Assembly: GCA_021234595.1 (NCBI GenBank)
Contig: CM037851.1
Coordinates: forward strand, 108,875,507-108,939,506
Length of the DNA stretch: 64,000 nt
Direction: 5' to 3'
DNA from: Delia radicum
Lineage: Eukaryota; Arthropoda; Insecta; Diptera; Anthomyiidae
Part shown: positions 32,151 to 44,635 of the stretch, piece by piece
Numbering within the stretch: the first letter of the stretch is position 1
How the letters are laid out: each line of letters begins with the position of its first letter
Notes under the pieces: generated by a model
Told to the model about the DNA's origin: nothing
Database searches by the model: none
The model's input: the letters and a program-made list of their open reading frames with translations, nothing else
Program-made: the position numbers and the translations under genes

Positions 32151-32620
32151 ACCCCCTAGAATTAAAGATAATTTGGAGAAGATTTGAAAAAAAAATTTTT
32201 TTTTTTGCCACGCCCCTTGACCCAGTGCATTTGGTTTTTTATTTCCTGTAGCTCCATTTATAGTCCGATCGTAACGTGTGATATATCATTGTTTTTGGAA
32301 TGACAACGGCTACATTTTCTATTTTGATCACTTTGACTCTGACGTCAAATTCTAGAAGTGACTTCTGGAAACTCGATTTGGTACTCGAGGGTGGTAGAAA
32401 TCGAGTTTCCAGAAGTCACTTCTAGAATTTGACGTCGGAGTCAAAAGTGAAAATGTAGCCGTTGTCATTCCACAAACAATGATATATCACACGTTACGAT
32501 CGGACTATAAATGGAGCCACAGGAAATAAAAAACCAAATGCGCGGGGTCAAGGGGCGTGGCAAAAAAAAAATTGTTTTTTTCAAATCTTCTTCAAATTAT
32601 CTTTAATTCTAGGGGGTGAC
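32151..32620. repeat. Long hairpin 1 (arms about 225 bp, loop 18 bp)
   Basis: The left arm 32151-32379 and right arm 32398-32620 are reverse complements with few mismatches, from ACCCCCTAGAATTAAAG at the rim to ACTCGATTT at the apex, around an 18-bp loop. Such a structure is a foldback element or the product of an inverted duplication. Transcribed from either strand it would give a dsRNA of over 200 bp. No ORF. Confidence 0.92.
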
Positions 32621-33329
32621 CGGCACAACTTTTTTTATCGACCCGGCCTAGTGTACATCATAATCAATCAAAAAATTTATTTTGAATTTTTGTTAGTTAC
32701 GGTCGTTTGGATTTTGCTTGACGGCATGTATAATTTTATGAAAAACTAAGAAAAGAAAATAGCCGGATTCATGTAAAGTCGTATATAGTTTATACATCCT
32801 ATTTTTACAACATTTATGTTTACCAATCCTTGAAATTTTATTATAGAATTTGTTTTGTATTTTTTTCGAATATTTCAAACATTTGGAAAAAAAATTCGTT
32901 TGACTTTTTATAATATCATTGTCTATTTTATAAATTTTAGAATATTTTTCGAAAGAAATAAATGTGGAATTTGAGATGAAACGAAGGAACAATTGTTAAT
33001 TTCCGTACCTGCAAATATGCTTTGTGTACTTAACATAATACGAAGCGTATTATGAATAACCCCAATGTTGTTGATACAATTTTTATTAAATTATATCTAT
33101 TTGTATCAGTTTATACAATTATATTGGGCCATAATTCGGATAAAATTGTACTAGACATTTATCTAATTGCATCAGATTAGATCTAAAACCAAACAAAAAG
33201 ATAAAATTATATGGGCCCATATTTGGGATGAAATTCAATAAGATTACATATAGCGTCACATAGTAATTGATATAATAGTAATTGATATTATTAATCGATG
33301 GGGAAACCATTCGGTATTTATATTTAAAT
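32621..33329. other. Intronic stretch, nothing recognised
   Basis: AT-rich. The minus-strand frame at 32992-32693 lacks recognisable protein features. Confidence 0.45.
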
Positions 33330-33706
33330 CAGACTTGGGCGACGTCAATTACATTTCACAATTATTCACTTTTGAAATGTTCCTATATCATTAATAATTT
33401 CAGAACTACGCTCACATTTATAAGCTTAAACGTTAAATTGAAAAATTTGTAAAATTTTTAAAACCAAACATTGGGTATTTAATTACACATAATTACATTT
33501 AATTAGACGTAAAAAAGTAGTTGGCCTGTAATTAAATACACAATTATTGGTATTATTTATGTCCCATGTCTGGTGTTGACAAAATTAAGAATGTTTCAAA
33601 GAATCGTTTAAGCCCACAAATGTGACCATAGGTCTAAAATTATTAATGATATAGAAAAATGTCAAAAGTGAATTATTTTTAAATGTAATGACACCGTCCA
33701 AGTCTG
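33330..33706. mobile_element. MITE with about 105-bp inverted arms (CAGACTTGG)
   Basis: Arms 33330-33434 and 33599-33706 face each other: CAGACTTGGGCGACGTCAAT against its complement, sharing TATATCATTAATAATTT and CTTAAACG. The 165-bp loop repeats TAATTACA words. No flanking duplication was recognised. Confidence 0.78.
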
Positions 33707-34574
33707 TTAAAAATAATATATAGACTAATGGACTAATTAATTGATAATTTCATTACACTTTCATTAATATCAATTGTAATGAAATTATTTTTATTAGCAT
33801 TTTTTTAATTAATGATTACTAAGAAGACAAGAATGGAGCAAAATTGATTATTAATAGGTTTTTTGTTAAAGTTCTGCCTATTATATAGGCTCTAGCTTTT
33901 CTAAAACTTCGGGTTCTGATGAGATCTTTAGCCAGATCGAAATACTAGTATCAACCTAGCTAATATGTTTGATTTGCTTTATTTTTGTAAATATACGGAG
34001 GTTGAAAGCTCGTTATAAATTGAAGATAATGAATTTCATTGATTTGATTTCATTGATTGATGGCAATAATTGAAATCAGGGCTTAACAGGTGCTGTTTTT
34101 GAAACAGTCACAGGGTGTCAGATAAAAGGATGAAACATTGGTCCTAAATGTAAAGATATGAAATGAAACGGGGAACGAGTGGAATCGGAACAACTTATAC
34201 ATTTGTATTATCGGAACGTGTTACGTGAATTTTCGAGATACTAGCTATTATTTAAGACGTTTAATTCGTGCAGCAAGAAAATGTATCCTTAAAGAAACCA
34301 ACGGAAAATGAAAGTAGACTATCAGCAGACAAAAAATCCCAAAGGGTTTTAAAAACTAAACTCGAATTTTACATGTTCAAAGCAAAAAAACTTGGATTTG
34401 ATAAGCAATAACTACATTTCCAAAATTACTTCTTTGAAGCAGTGAATAATGCTTACAATGAAGCAATAAAGAATGCATACCATGGAGCATTAATGATGTC
34501 AACATACAAAAAAGGCGCTACTTATTGCCTAAGAAGGCATGAATTTATTGCTTCTAAGAGCACATGAAAGAAGC
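33707..34574. other. Intronic stretch with a dispersed 110-bp block
   Basis: 33895-34005 (CTTCGGGTTCTGATGAGATC...) recurs at 47282-47390 inside the hAT remnant, so part of this region is old hAT sequence. The rest is not recognised. Confidence 0.5.
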
Positions 34575-35690
34575 GCTTTTCTGTAAGTAAAACAAAATAT
34601 GACTGATTGATTAATGTATTTGGTTTACTAAAATGAATCTGAAATTGTGCATGCTTATAACCCTATATAGACCCACCTTCAAAGGTGAACTGGTTATTGT
34701 GATTACCTAAAAAATAACGTTCCGTGAAAAATAGATATATTTCTAAAGTACCCTTATGATGTTAAAAAAAACTGTTGTAAAATTCGCCTGTTGTTTTGTA
34801 AAAACAAGAATCGTTTTTTTATTGTCATATTTATAATGAAAGTAATAAGGATTATTAAAATACGCATCGTTACAAAAGATGCAATGAAAACTTAATACAA
34901 ATTGTAGTACAAACGTACAAAACAGTTGCGAATAATCAGAATTTTAGATAAATTCAAGTGAACATATATAATGGGGAGACATACATAATGAAATAATTAT
35001 TAAATACCCGTTTACATTACAACACATGTGTTTATACTATACATCACAAAAGTAAAACGGAATGTGTGATAAAATTAAGTTTGTCAAAAAATTATAAAAG
35101 AAAATCTTTCAAATGTTTTCGAGACACAAAAAATTAAAGATTGTTTTTTACACATCACTACTTTCATTTAGATTATTTTGTATGTTTGATACAAACAACA
35201 ATTTGGGTTTAAAAAAATGCATATAATCAAAGGACTTTAAGATGTAGTATGCACCTTATATGTTTTAACTAAAAAAGTTCTGAAAGTGAATGTCCTTTAA
35301 CTTTAATGGGGTTTTTAATAAATGTAATTAGAGTGTAAGAGTTTCCTTGCAAATTTATTAAAGGGTGAGAATGAGAATAAGTAAAAATAGTGTACGAAAA
35401 AAAAGTTATGAGTTTACATTGTTGAGTTCGGGGATTTTGTTCCTCGATATTTTTTTGATTTCATATCGATAAACGTGTCTGGCAACTCTGTTTAATGCAG
35501 TCAAATTAAATAAAGAATTTTATCTCAACTATTTTGTTCAACCTTTTTTCTAATTGGGGATTTTTTTTGATTTGTTGGGGATAACGAAAAAGAGCATCTG
35601 GCAAGCCTGATGATGAATGATAAAATAGGAAAACAAAAGAATATTTTATAAATTTGCTTAACAATTTTTCGAGGTTTTCTCACATTTGCA
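34575..35690 (+). repeat. Dispersed 1.1-kb repeat, copy 1
   Basis: Parallels 55262-56390 in the same orientation, sharing GTAAAACAAAATATGACTGA, ACATTACAACACATGTGTTTATAC, GAATGTCCTTTAA and GTGTCTGGCAACTC in order with small indels. Just right of it, 35690-35830 is a degraded GGTAACGGTATTTTA-family tail (AACCGATTTTGCTCATTTTCAC, GACAGACGGA). No ORF. Confidence 0.7.
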
Positions 35691-35991
35691 CTCATAACTT
35701 TTGAACATCTAAACCGATTTTGCTCATTTTCACTATTCATAATATCAAAAGATTTGACTGAAAACTAGCAACTCTGCTTCTATATTGGCGGAGTATTCGT
35801 CGTTTCAACAGACAGACGGATACAAACGACACCGCTATTCTTTTTGGGGTAAATTTTTGTTTAAAAATTTTTTTTTTATAAATTTAGTCGTTTTGTTAAA
35901 ATCAAATTTGTTGTTTAAAAAGTTTTGAATTTATTTTATTATAGTTACAATGTTATTAAAAAACAAAATTTAAGTTAAAAATTACATTCAG

Positions 35992-37493
35992 CGTTACCAG
36001 GTTTGACGATTTTAACAAAATAACTAAATGAGGATTTTTGCTTCCAAAATGACGATTTTTTGACAAAAGTTTGATATGTAAGCAAAACATATTTAGTTGT
36101 CATTCTTAAAAAATCACCGGGTCTATTTTTGAATTTTTATTATTTCGTTAAATTTAAAAACTTTATTTTTTATCGAAATCTAACATTTATTTGCTAATAT
36201 GATGTGAAATAAAGTTTTGAAATAAAATTATTTCATAAATTCATGTAAGGTTTACCTTAATTTAATTTCTGTGCTTACATTTTTTAAATTTTTATAAAAT
36301 TTAATTAGTATAAGATTGAGATAAAAATAAATTATTTTTTAAATTATAAAAAGCATGGAATTTTTGCGAAACAAACACACCTCAAGCTCGAATATTATGA
36401 TTTATAAAATATTGAAAGGTTGGATAAAAACAAAAAAAATAAATCAGGTGCTTCAAAAACCTGTTTAATAAGTATATAAATAAAGCAGGTATGGAAAATG
36501 GGCTTTTGGATTTTGTACGGACGGATTAATTGTACTTTTTCGACCCTCACCAAAATTGTTTTGTATGTAGAAAATTTGTTCGGCCAGTGTCGAATTTGCA
36601 AAATTATTGTAAATTCTAGAATTGCATGTAGTAATACCACTCGTACTTTAGACCACTATAGAGCAATTCCATATGAAAACGATCAAAATTGGCAAATTTT
36701 TGGACGACCCCTCTCCGATTTTAAAATAAATAGTCTCAATCGATTGCCCAGCAAAAAATAATGCACCTACATATTTTTATTTTTTTTTATAGTGACTGGT
36801 TTAGTGGTGGCGTGCACCACTGTCATGTGACAAAATTGAAGAATTCTTCATAAGGAACCTCATTGAAAGTTGTTTCTGAGAAAAATTAGGAAAATTTTAT
36901 TTTTCAATTAAAGCCTGATTCAATACCTTTCCAACGAGCTATCACTCGTTGCGATCGCTTTAGTAGTTTTTTTTTAAAACAACTTTCAATGAGGTCCCTT
37001 ATGAAGAATTCTTCAATTTTGTCACATGACAGTGGTGCACACCACCACTAAACCAGTCACTATAAAAAAAAAAAAAAATATGTAGGTACATTATTTTTTG
37101 CTGGGCAATCGATTGAGACTATTTATTTTAAAATCGGAGAGGGGTCGTCCAAAGGTGATCGCTTTCATATGGAATTGCTCTATAATCGCTTTAAGCCTGT
37201 AATTGGTAAAAAAAAAAATCGTTTTTTTTTTTGGATCATTGAGCTCAAAACTTGTTCTTTAATACTAATTTAAGAAAATGTTTGCAAGTAGTTGTTAGAA
37301 AGAATTAGATCCATTTCTGCAGTCCGAATGTTTGTTTGAAGTTTTAAACAGTGATGCCAACTTGGAGTTTTTGTCACTATTTATGGTGCTTTTCAATAAC
37401 ACAAAACGCCAAAATTTTACTCATGGTGCCAAAACATAAAAAATATTTAATATCGTCAGAAGGACGATAAATCGTCAAACCTGGCAATACTGC
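35992..37493. mobile_element. TTGCCAGG-family element with long inverted ends, carrying hairpin 2
   Basis: CAGCGTTACCAGGTTTGACG (35992-36011) faces CGATAAATCGTCAAACCTGG (37457-37476) and CAATACTG. Internal sequence (TAATATGATGTGAAATA) is shared with the element at 56393-58174. The hairpin 36657-37184 is inserted within it. Confidence 0.65.
36657..37184. repeat. Long hairpin 2 (arms about 210 bp, loop about 100 bp)
   Basis: Left arm 36657-36875 (TATAGAGCAATTCCATATGA...) and right arm 36977-37184 are reverse complements with few mismatches. Both include GATTGCCCAGCAAAAAATAA and GACAAAATTGAAGAATTCTT. The loop contains CGAGCTATCACTCG, a minor palindrome. Confidence 0.92.
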
Positions 37494-37520
37494 ATGCGAT
37501 TGCTACTAATGCATACATAC
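37340..37520 (-). repeat. TTGCCAGG-family arm
   Basis: Reverse complement of the opening of copies 1 and 2 (6700-6800): CAGAAGGACGATAAATCGTC, AAACCTGGCAATACTGCATG, CGATTGCTACTAAT, followed by a CATACATAC microsatellite. Confidence 0.65.
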
Positions 37521-37548
37521 ATACTATTTATAAAAACCTATATACATA

Positions 37549-38042
37549 CAGGGTGGCTGTTGAATATTGCTACATTAAGAAAATCAAATAACTGTTTGTT
37601 TCAATACATATAAATATTTTTTTTTTTTCATTTAAAAAACAACACATTTTTCTTAAGTATTTTTAATGGCTTTTAAAAAATAATGTAATTAAAATGACTT
37701 CCACGACCGATGACGTCAAATGCAAGCGAACTTCAGTGCAAATTACAGAGAAAATTAAAAAGCTAAGGGCCAAGTCTACTGCGTTCAATTTTCGTTTTAT
37801 TTAATTTTTTAAAGGAAAGAAGTGAAAATCCTTAAAGCAGAACTGTCCGTATTGACTGTCTGGTGATACATATTTGAGCTAAAATATTCCTTGTTGAAAC
37901 TCTACAAGGGGCACATGAGTGCCGCCTCATGTGCCCCTTAAGTTTGTTTAGGCGGAAACGCCAGCCTCCAAAATATTGTAGTGGCGCACAATCAATATGT
38001 AAGTTTCATTACACCAATGTTCATTTTCCTTAAACTGATTTT
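37549..38042 (-). mobile_element. CAGGGTGGCTG Tc1/mariner-type element, copy 2, truncated
   Basis: Begins TA-CAGGGTGGCTG at 37547 and runs as the reverse complement of 7300-7937 (GACAGTCTGGTGATA..., GGCACATGAGTGCCGCC). It stops at about 38042, where sequence of the inverted hAT copy begins. The other terminus is lost. Confidence 0.78.
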
Positions 38043-38918
38043 TTCGATTTTTTATTTTGATTATATATTTTTTTTGTGCACACTAGAGTAACAGCTTTTT
38101 TTTTTTTTTTTTGTTTGCTAAATTTTTACCTACACGTAATGGGCAATCATGTATTAATAATAGAAATCGCTTTCTCAGGTCATTTTGAAACAAAAACCTC
38201 CCGCATAAATTGCATTTCCTTAAAATGCATTTTATCATTTTTTACTTATTGTGTTAATTATTTTGCGAATTTTGATGTCTATATCGCGGAACAACGCGAT
38301 ATAGACATCTTGTTCCTGTAAAGAAACTAACTAAACGCTTTAATCTGTTTGATCACAATCCGCGAAACACGTCAAATTTGAAAACGTTTGTGTACTTTAA
38401 GTTGGATATGCATCGTTATTGTCTAATTACGTTAAATTTTTAGCTAAATATTAATTTTTAGTTTAATTAAATAAAAAAGGATTATGCGGAAAACTTTTTG
38501 AAAACCGCGAAAAATAAAATTGCGTTACTTTATATTTTTATGTGCTAATATACGTCTAAGGTAGCTAAAACTTGATAAATGTAAAAAAAAAGTAAAAAAG
38601 TTTCAACTTCTAATAACCCGATTAAAATTAATATGATGCTTTATAGAATCATACGAAATTTAATATGAGTCTTAATAAAGTTTTATCCGAGAAATGGGCA
38701 TAATAATTAAATAACATCCGAATAATGACGCGATACAATTTAATACGATTTTATATAGCGATATAAATTTATATCTGAACTGATACTGATATATACAAAA
38801 TAAGCTATAGTTGTATCCTGTTTATGATTTTAAAACGTCATGAAAATCCGAAATATCTATTAATCCTTTTAGACTTTAGCCACTTGCAAAAGGTTTACAA
38901 CTTTATAATTTGTAACAA

Positions 38919-39973
38919 CCCAGGAAAAAATTACACATTCCAAAAAGAAGGTGATGCCCACACTTGCTTACATATCTCATTGCCAAATTTAGTAACTGCA
39001 ATACCAAACTCATTCCAACGATAGAGTCAAAAAAGCAAGTAGTATTGTAATCAATTCTTTTAATTTAAACCAGAAAGCATGAGATCAATAACAAAGTGAT
39101 TATTTACTTAAAAGAAAAAAACAATGTTATTAACTTATATGTTTAACTTTTTGTAATCAAGATTAATCATATACTTTTTCTGAATAAAAGGACGTCATTG
39201 GAAATAGTTCCTCATTTTGAAAAAGAAGTTATACAATTTTAAAGAATTTATCTTATATATTTTTTCAAACAAATTTTTATTTGCAGGAAAATAATATTAA
39301 AAACAGAAATTGCATGTTGCCTCAATTTTGTTAAACTGTGGTTAGGTATAAATTAGGGAAGCGCACGTGAGCAGAAAATTGTGAGTGGAAGTTGAAATTA
39401 CTGACGTTATCGTGAGTGAGTGTAAAAAAAATTTTCGAGGGTGATTGTGCGTGAGTCATTTTTTTGGTTTTTCAATTTTGAATGGTTCTTTTTTTTTGAA
39501 AAATTTATATTTTCGTGGTTTATAGCTCCAAAATTATGACAAACCCATGTTATAATAACACTTCGATGTTTTACTTTTTAGGATTTTATTTCCGTATGAG
39601 TTTTGATCGTTATATTTGAGTGACCTAGGAGAATCACGTGTGAGTAAAAGTTGAATTTACTTATGGAACTACTTCTTTTTTTTAAATGTAAGTACTTTTT
39701 ATTTTTTCTAGGGAACTATTTATTTATTTATTTTTTGTGTAAGTACTTTGTAATTTTACAATGGAACTATTTCTTTATTAAAAAATGTATGTAGTTCTTA
39801 AAAATATAAAGTAAATGGTTCTTCGGTAAAAAAAAATAATCAATTCTAAAGAATCAATTATTTTAGTCTCACGCCCTGTTAAAAGAATCGAGTAGGTAAT
39901 CTAGTAAGGAATGCGTTCTGCCCAAAATGCTTGATTACAAACACGCTTACCTTTTTGGAAATTTTTTGCTGGG
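38919..39973. mobile_element. Insertion with CCCAG(C/G)AAAAAATT termini
   Basis: Absent from the other hAT copy at the matching point (14165-14175), which fixes its borders. Left end CCCAGGAAAAAATTACACATTCC; right end, complemented, CCCAGCAAAAAATTTCCAAA. 1,055 bp without an ORF. A CGTGAGTGAG-rich patch at 39360-39460 matches 20690-20880. The target duplication is at most a few A. Confidence 0.72.
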
Positions 39974-41543
39974 AAATTCCATAGCATTTGGAAATTTTAT
40001 TATATTCAAAAATAAAAAATAATATAATGAAAATGAAGATTTTGTGGAATTTATTAACTTACACCATTGAATAACAAACACGGAAAAAACGTTGAAACTA
40101 AATTTAGAGTTTTAGATTGAAAAAAATCTTAGACTCAATTAAGAACTCATAATGTTACAAATGAAACAAATTTTTTTTTTTAGGGTTAAGAAGCAGAAAG
40201 AAATCAATTCAAAAGACAAAAATTGTGGTAAATTTTGTGTATAAAATTATACACAAAATGATGCAATTAATTGTACTATTGTATTGATGTAATACTTATT
40301 TACATCCAAAATATGATTGACAAATTTTCTAGTGTGACTCTGCATGGGGTAATATACAATTTTATCTAAAATAAAATTGTGTTTTTTAAAATATGATATA
40401 ATATCAAAATATTTTTTTTTTTTTTTTTTCTACAAAATTAATTTTATATATGAATTTATATAATTATATCCTGTTAAATGCACTGGCAGACTAAACCATA
40501 TAAATGTATATAAAATAATGTATTATTTTATGCAAACGTTTTAACTCGGGAAATTAAAGATTTATAACCGTCCAAAAAAAACAAATTAAAAGCAAATATC
40601 CTATATAATTTGCCTGACACTTATAAGGAAGCTTTTCCGATGGGTTCCCTTTGAAATTAATGAAATTCGGATAGGTGATAAAGCACCAAAAATAAATGAA
40701 AAACGTATTTATTTTTGAAATTGGCGGTGAATCTTTGTATGAAAATATGTCTCAAGTTTAGGTAATTTAGACTTATTTAAGAACAGTGTTAAAATGCTCG
40801 AGAAAACACACATTTTGAAAACCATTTTGACACTATGTCGTGAACCCAGGCTGCCACTTATTTGAATTATTTTAACAAATTATTCACTATTTTTTCCCCT
40901 TTCTCATATATCCGACTCATGTCTTGTATTAAAAAAATCGTAAATTTTACAAGTAAGCGTGATTGTAGTCTGAAAGAAATAATAATAAAGAAAAAATATA
41001 AAATTGGAAAATTTAAAAATATACCTGACATTGCCTAGGTCTTATTTAAACTAAATTATGTATTTCCAATTTACTTTGATTTATATTTTGGACAACTTCA
41101 AACGCTTTTCAAATTGTCTTTAATCAATTTTTTTAATAAAAATCCTTTATAATGCCTAAAAAAACTACATCGTTATAACACAATGACTGGTTTAGCTGCT
41201 TGATTTTAAAATGTCGCATTTCAAGGAGCGCCGATAGAAATTTGTTTACATTTAGTCTAATAAAAAATTGTGAAAATTTAAGTCAAATTAGACCACGTTA
41301 ACACATCATGCATATCGATCAAAGTTTGAGGCTTAAATTTGTTTCAAAAAATTAAAAAAATATATGAGATATCGTAATATATATCGTAAAAAATACTGAA
41401 AACTATGTTACCAGATGCGTGCGTAGCAAATCAAATTTAAATAAAAAGATTGCACTGTAAGTAAAGTAACGACTTTTACGGCACAAGTAAACTTAATTTT
41501 GAGTCTTAGTGGTATCTCCATTTTAAAAGATTATGTCAAAATA

Positions 41544-42067
41544 CACAGAAAAAATCATTGTCAAAAAATTTCAATTAAACTTTTGTTCGATTTCAAACTT
41601 ACTTTCAATTAACTGTTTAATTGAAAATGAATTTGGTATAAAAAAAGTTTCAGTTTTTATAACGTATAATAACAATATAAAAACAAATGCAAACATTTTA
41701 AATAGTCGCCAAAATTAAAAAAAATCGTTTAAAGTTGAAAATTCGCGTTTCTTTAATTTTGGTGCTTTAATTTTTGGCAATTTTTTTTTCAAATTTTGCG
41801 ATTTTTTCAAATGGTCTCGATTTTTTTACAATTTTGGTGATTTTTTTTACAATTTTGGTGATTTTTTTAAAATATTGTAATTTTTCCCAATAGTAAATAA
41901 TATTCAATTAAATTTTTAATAGATGTGAATAAAACTATATGTAATTGGAAATAATATTAATAAAATTTTAGTTGTTACTACAATTGCATCAACACGACGG
42001 AATTCAGTTAAACTTTTGCTGAATCAACAAATATTTTAATTAAAACTCAATTTTAGTTTTTTCTGTG
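41544..42067. mobile_element. CACAGAAAAAA MITE, intact copy
   Basis: TA-CACAGAAAAAAT at the left, TTTTTTCTGTG-TA at the right, 524 bp. It is the LINE-free counterpart of 8306-12491. Confidence 0.82.
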
Positions 42068-42325
42068 TAGACATATTTAATTTTTCTCAAACAATTTTTT
42101 GATTATATTTTAAGTCAAAGACTTCGAAATCTCTTATAAAATGATTTTAATTATTGCTTTTTGTCGAAAATCAACTCTAACAATGATAGCCGCCCATTTG
42201 CAGGCGATGTTTTCTAACGAAATTTTAAGATTGGAATCATATTAATCTATTTCCTATTTGATCCAAGCCAAAAATAATTATTTTCATATTAAGTCTTTAA
42301 ATTTGTCAAATCATTTCGGGGGGGC

Positions 42326-42892
42326 TCTCAGATCTTGTTAGATTATTTCGGTAACGGTATTTTAAGGTATGGATACTTTAATTATATCGGCAACGGTGTT
42401 TTATGGATAAATTTCAATTATTTCTGTAACGGTATTTTAGGGATTACGATAGTCAGTTGAAAGGGGACGGGAACGGTATTTTAGCGATATTGACAGCCAT
42501 CCCTGTTTGCGTATATTCTTGTGTATAAGCATTGAATGTAAGTATGTATGATGATAGAATAATTTAAAATTTGATTCAAAATTTTTAGAGGTCTTCCCAC
42601 ATTTTCCCTAATAACTTTTCAACGAGTAAACCGATTTTGATCATTTTTACTAAAAAGCTGCTCATGATATCAACAAACAATTTGACTAAAAATTAGCACC
42701 ACTTCTTCTGTATTCGTGGATTATTTTGTATTAACACAGACAGACGGCCAGACGAACATGGCTATGTCGACTTCTCTATTCATGCTGATCAAGAATATAT
42801 ATAGTTTATGGGGTCCCAGATTTTTTTTAAAGGAATTACAAACATTTGACAAAGTGAATAATATACCCTCCGCACTATGGGATAGAGGGTTG
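42326..42892 (+). repeat. GGTAACGGTATTTTA-family repeat, copy D, 5'-truncated
   Basis: Starts CAGATCTTGTTAGATTATTT and ends with the family hairpin ACCCTCCGCACTATGGGATAGAGGGT. It adjoins the broken end of hAT copy 2. Confidence 0.72.
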
Positions 42893-43440
42893 TAAAAATT
42901 TCAATGAAAAGCTAAAACTAATTTTTACAAAGTTTATGAAATGATGAAGGCATATGAAACATTTATCATAAATTTTTATTAAACTCTTCATCATATTTAT
43001 GAAAACTTCATAAATATTATGAATAATTAATGACAAACCATTTATGAAACAATATCATCAATATGATAAAACTTTTTCCCTGAGTGTAAAATCTCGAAAT
43101 TTGGCACGTAGCTTCATATAATGACCAAAAGCATTTGTGGTTATTCGTATGTTTTATTTTATTTTATTTTATTACAAAAAAGCATACCATTGCAACAAGA
43201 ACAAGTCTTTTTAACAGCACATGGAAAAATAATGTTACAAAAAAATTGTGTTTTTTTAAAAAAGTATTTAAAATTAAACTTAAACAATTATAGTATTATC
43301 ATAAAAAAATTAAAAAAAAAGTTGTGAAAAAAAAAAATTTTGACACTAGTTAAATGCATATTGTTACAAAAAATAAATAACTTTCATATTACATAAAAAT
43401 TAATTTTAGAAAGAAAAAAAAAAAAATATATATATATGTA
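42893..43440. other. Mixed repeat debris
   Basis: 42900-43090 is an ATGAAAC-rich relative of the TACACTGAGAGAA MITE ending CCCTGAGTGTA. 43090-43140 (ATCTCGAAATTTGGCACGTA) is the complement of part of the piggyBac MITE near 28855. The rest is A/T runs and a TTTTA microsatellite. Confidence 0.5.
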
Positions 43441-43484
43441 TATATTAAAGTTTTGAATAATTTAATTTTAATTTAAAGCTTTTG

Positions 43485-44618
43485 TCAGCTAAAATGTTTA
43501 AAAATTTCACGTTTAAAATGCTTTGCATTGCTTGTAGTTTGAATATTATGAGGTAGGTGGTTCCAAAGATGGACAGTGTTTATAAAAAAGTGTCTTTTTG
43601 ATATTTGAGAATGATGAATGATTGTTCTAATTTTATTCCCCCTGTTTGATTGGAAAAAATTCAGTCGTTGGTAGAGGTAGTCTGGTTTTTTAGTGTATAT
43701 TACCTTATGTAAAAAAATCAAAGAACGACATTTTAGGAGATTATCGAACGATATGTTGTAAATTTGTTTTGAGTACCGAGATATTCTTGCAAAACGTTTA
43801 AGTCCGAAAATATATCTGGCAACATTATTGAATGTAACATTAAGTTTTTTCTTGCATAATGAATCGCAGTTTGAAAAAAGTTCACAGCCATACAATAGTG
43901 TTGGCAACACATAAGTTTTTGCTAACATCATACGAATCTTTAACGGAGTACAGTGTTGAGTCATCCATAAATTTCTTAGCATCGCTATTGTCCTACCGCA
44001 TACCATGTTCACATGATCTGACCAATCAAGTTGTTTGTTAAATACTACACCGAGATTTTTTGCAGTGTCAACCAGTTCAATTGCAGTATTATTTATGTGG
44101 ATTGATGGTAATGGCGTTAAATTAGGGTTGCGCTTGCATATCATTATTTCCTTTGTTTTCCTGGCATTAAGACAAAGACCATTTCTAGAAGCCGACATAT
44201 TTACTATAGCCAGATCTTTATTTAATTTATATATGCATTCAACGATTCCAGATGGTTCGCAGCTAATGTAAAGTTGTACGTCATCCGCATACATTTGAAC
44301 ACCACAGTGTTCAAGTTGAGAAGGCAAATCATTTGAATATATGGCATACAATAGGGGTCCAAGTATTGAGCCCTGTGGCACCCCTCTAGATAGAGAACAA
44401 ATACTGGATGTTCTAGTATCATGGTATACGGATTGGGATCTACTGCACAAATACGAAGACATTAGTTTTACAGCTGTCGATGAAAAGTGACACATATGTT
44501 TGAGTTTAAGACAAAGAACTGTGTGATCTACTGTGTCAAATGCTTTAGAATGGTCCAGTAAAACTAGAAATGAGATCTTGTTATCATCAATTTTAATACG
44601 TAGTTTAGTTTTTAAAAT
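43485..44618 (-). pseudogene. 5'-truncated LINE reverse transcriptase (second family)
   Basis: C-terminal part of a Jockey/CR1-group reverse transcriptase. It enters at LLDHSKAFDTVDH (about 44570-44530), then SRGVPQGSILGPLLY, catalytic YADD in VQMYADDVQLY (about 44290), a thumb region, and the C-terminal LWNHLP motif; the stop is at 43485. It differs clearly in sequence from the LINE at 9424-12327. The frame is open over 336 codons from 44495 and extends a little upstream without an ATG. The endonuclease and first RT motifs are missing, as usual for incomplete reverse transcription. At the 5' break it meets a piggyBac terminus. Confidence 0.88.
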
Positions 44619-44635
44619 GGTAGTGAAAGGGTTAA
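44619..44635. mobile_element. Orphan piggyBac terminus at the LINE 5' break
   Basis: GGTAGTGAAAGGG followed by TTAA, identical to the right end of 28295-29020. No left partner was found near, apart from the internal fragment at 43090-43140. A LINE probably inserted into a copy of that element. Confidence 0.7.

Larger units (their letters stand above)
38043..42325 (-). mobile_element. hAT-type element copy 2, inverted relative to copy 1
   Basis: Reverse complement of 7979-8754 plus 12401-15000, lacking the LINE. Both extreme ends are missing: at the left it abuts the mariner-like element, and at the right it stops within the G run (GGGGGGGCTCT) and passes into a GGTAACGGTATTTTA repeat. It carries one insertion not found in copy 1 (38919-39973). 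It supplies the empty site that dates the LINE insertion in copy 1. Confidence 0.85.

Noticed and set aside
33895..34250. Evidence for a second complete hAT insertion
   Set aside because: Only a 110-bp block and a short flank resemble 47282-47580; no termini or target duplication could be placed.
43121..43327. 68-codon plus-strand ORF
   Set aside because: Low-complexity Lys/Leu/Asn composition from A/T runs in mixed repeat debris.
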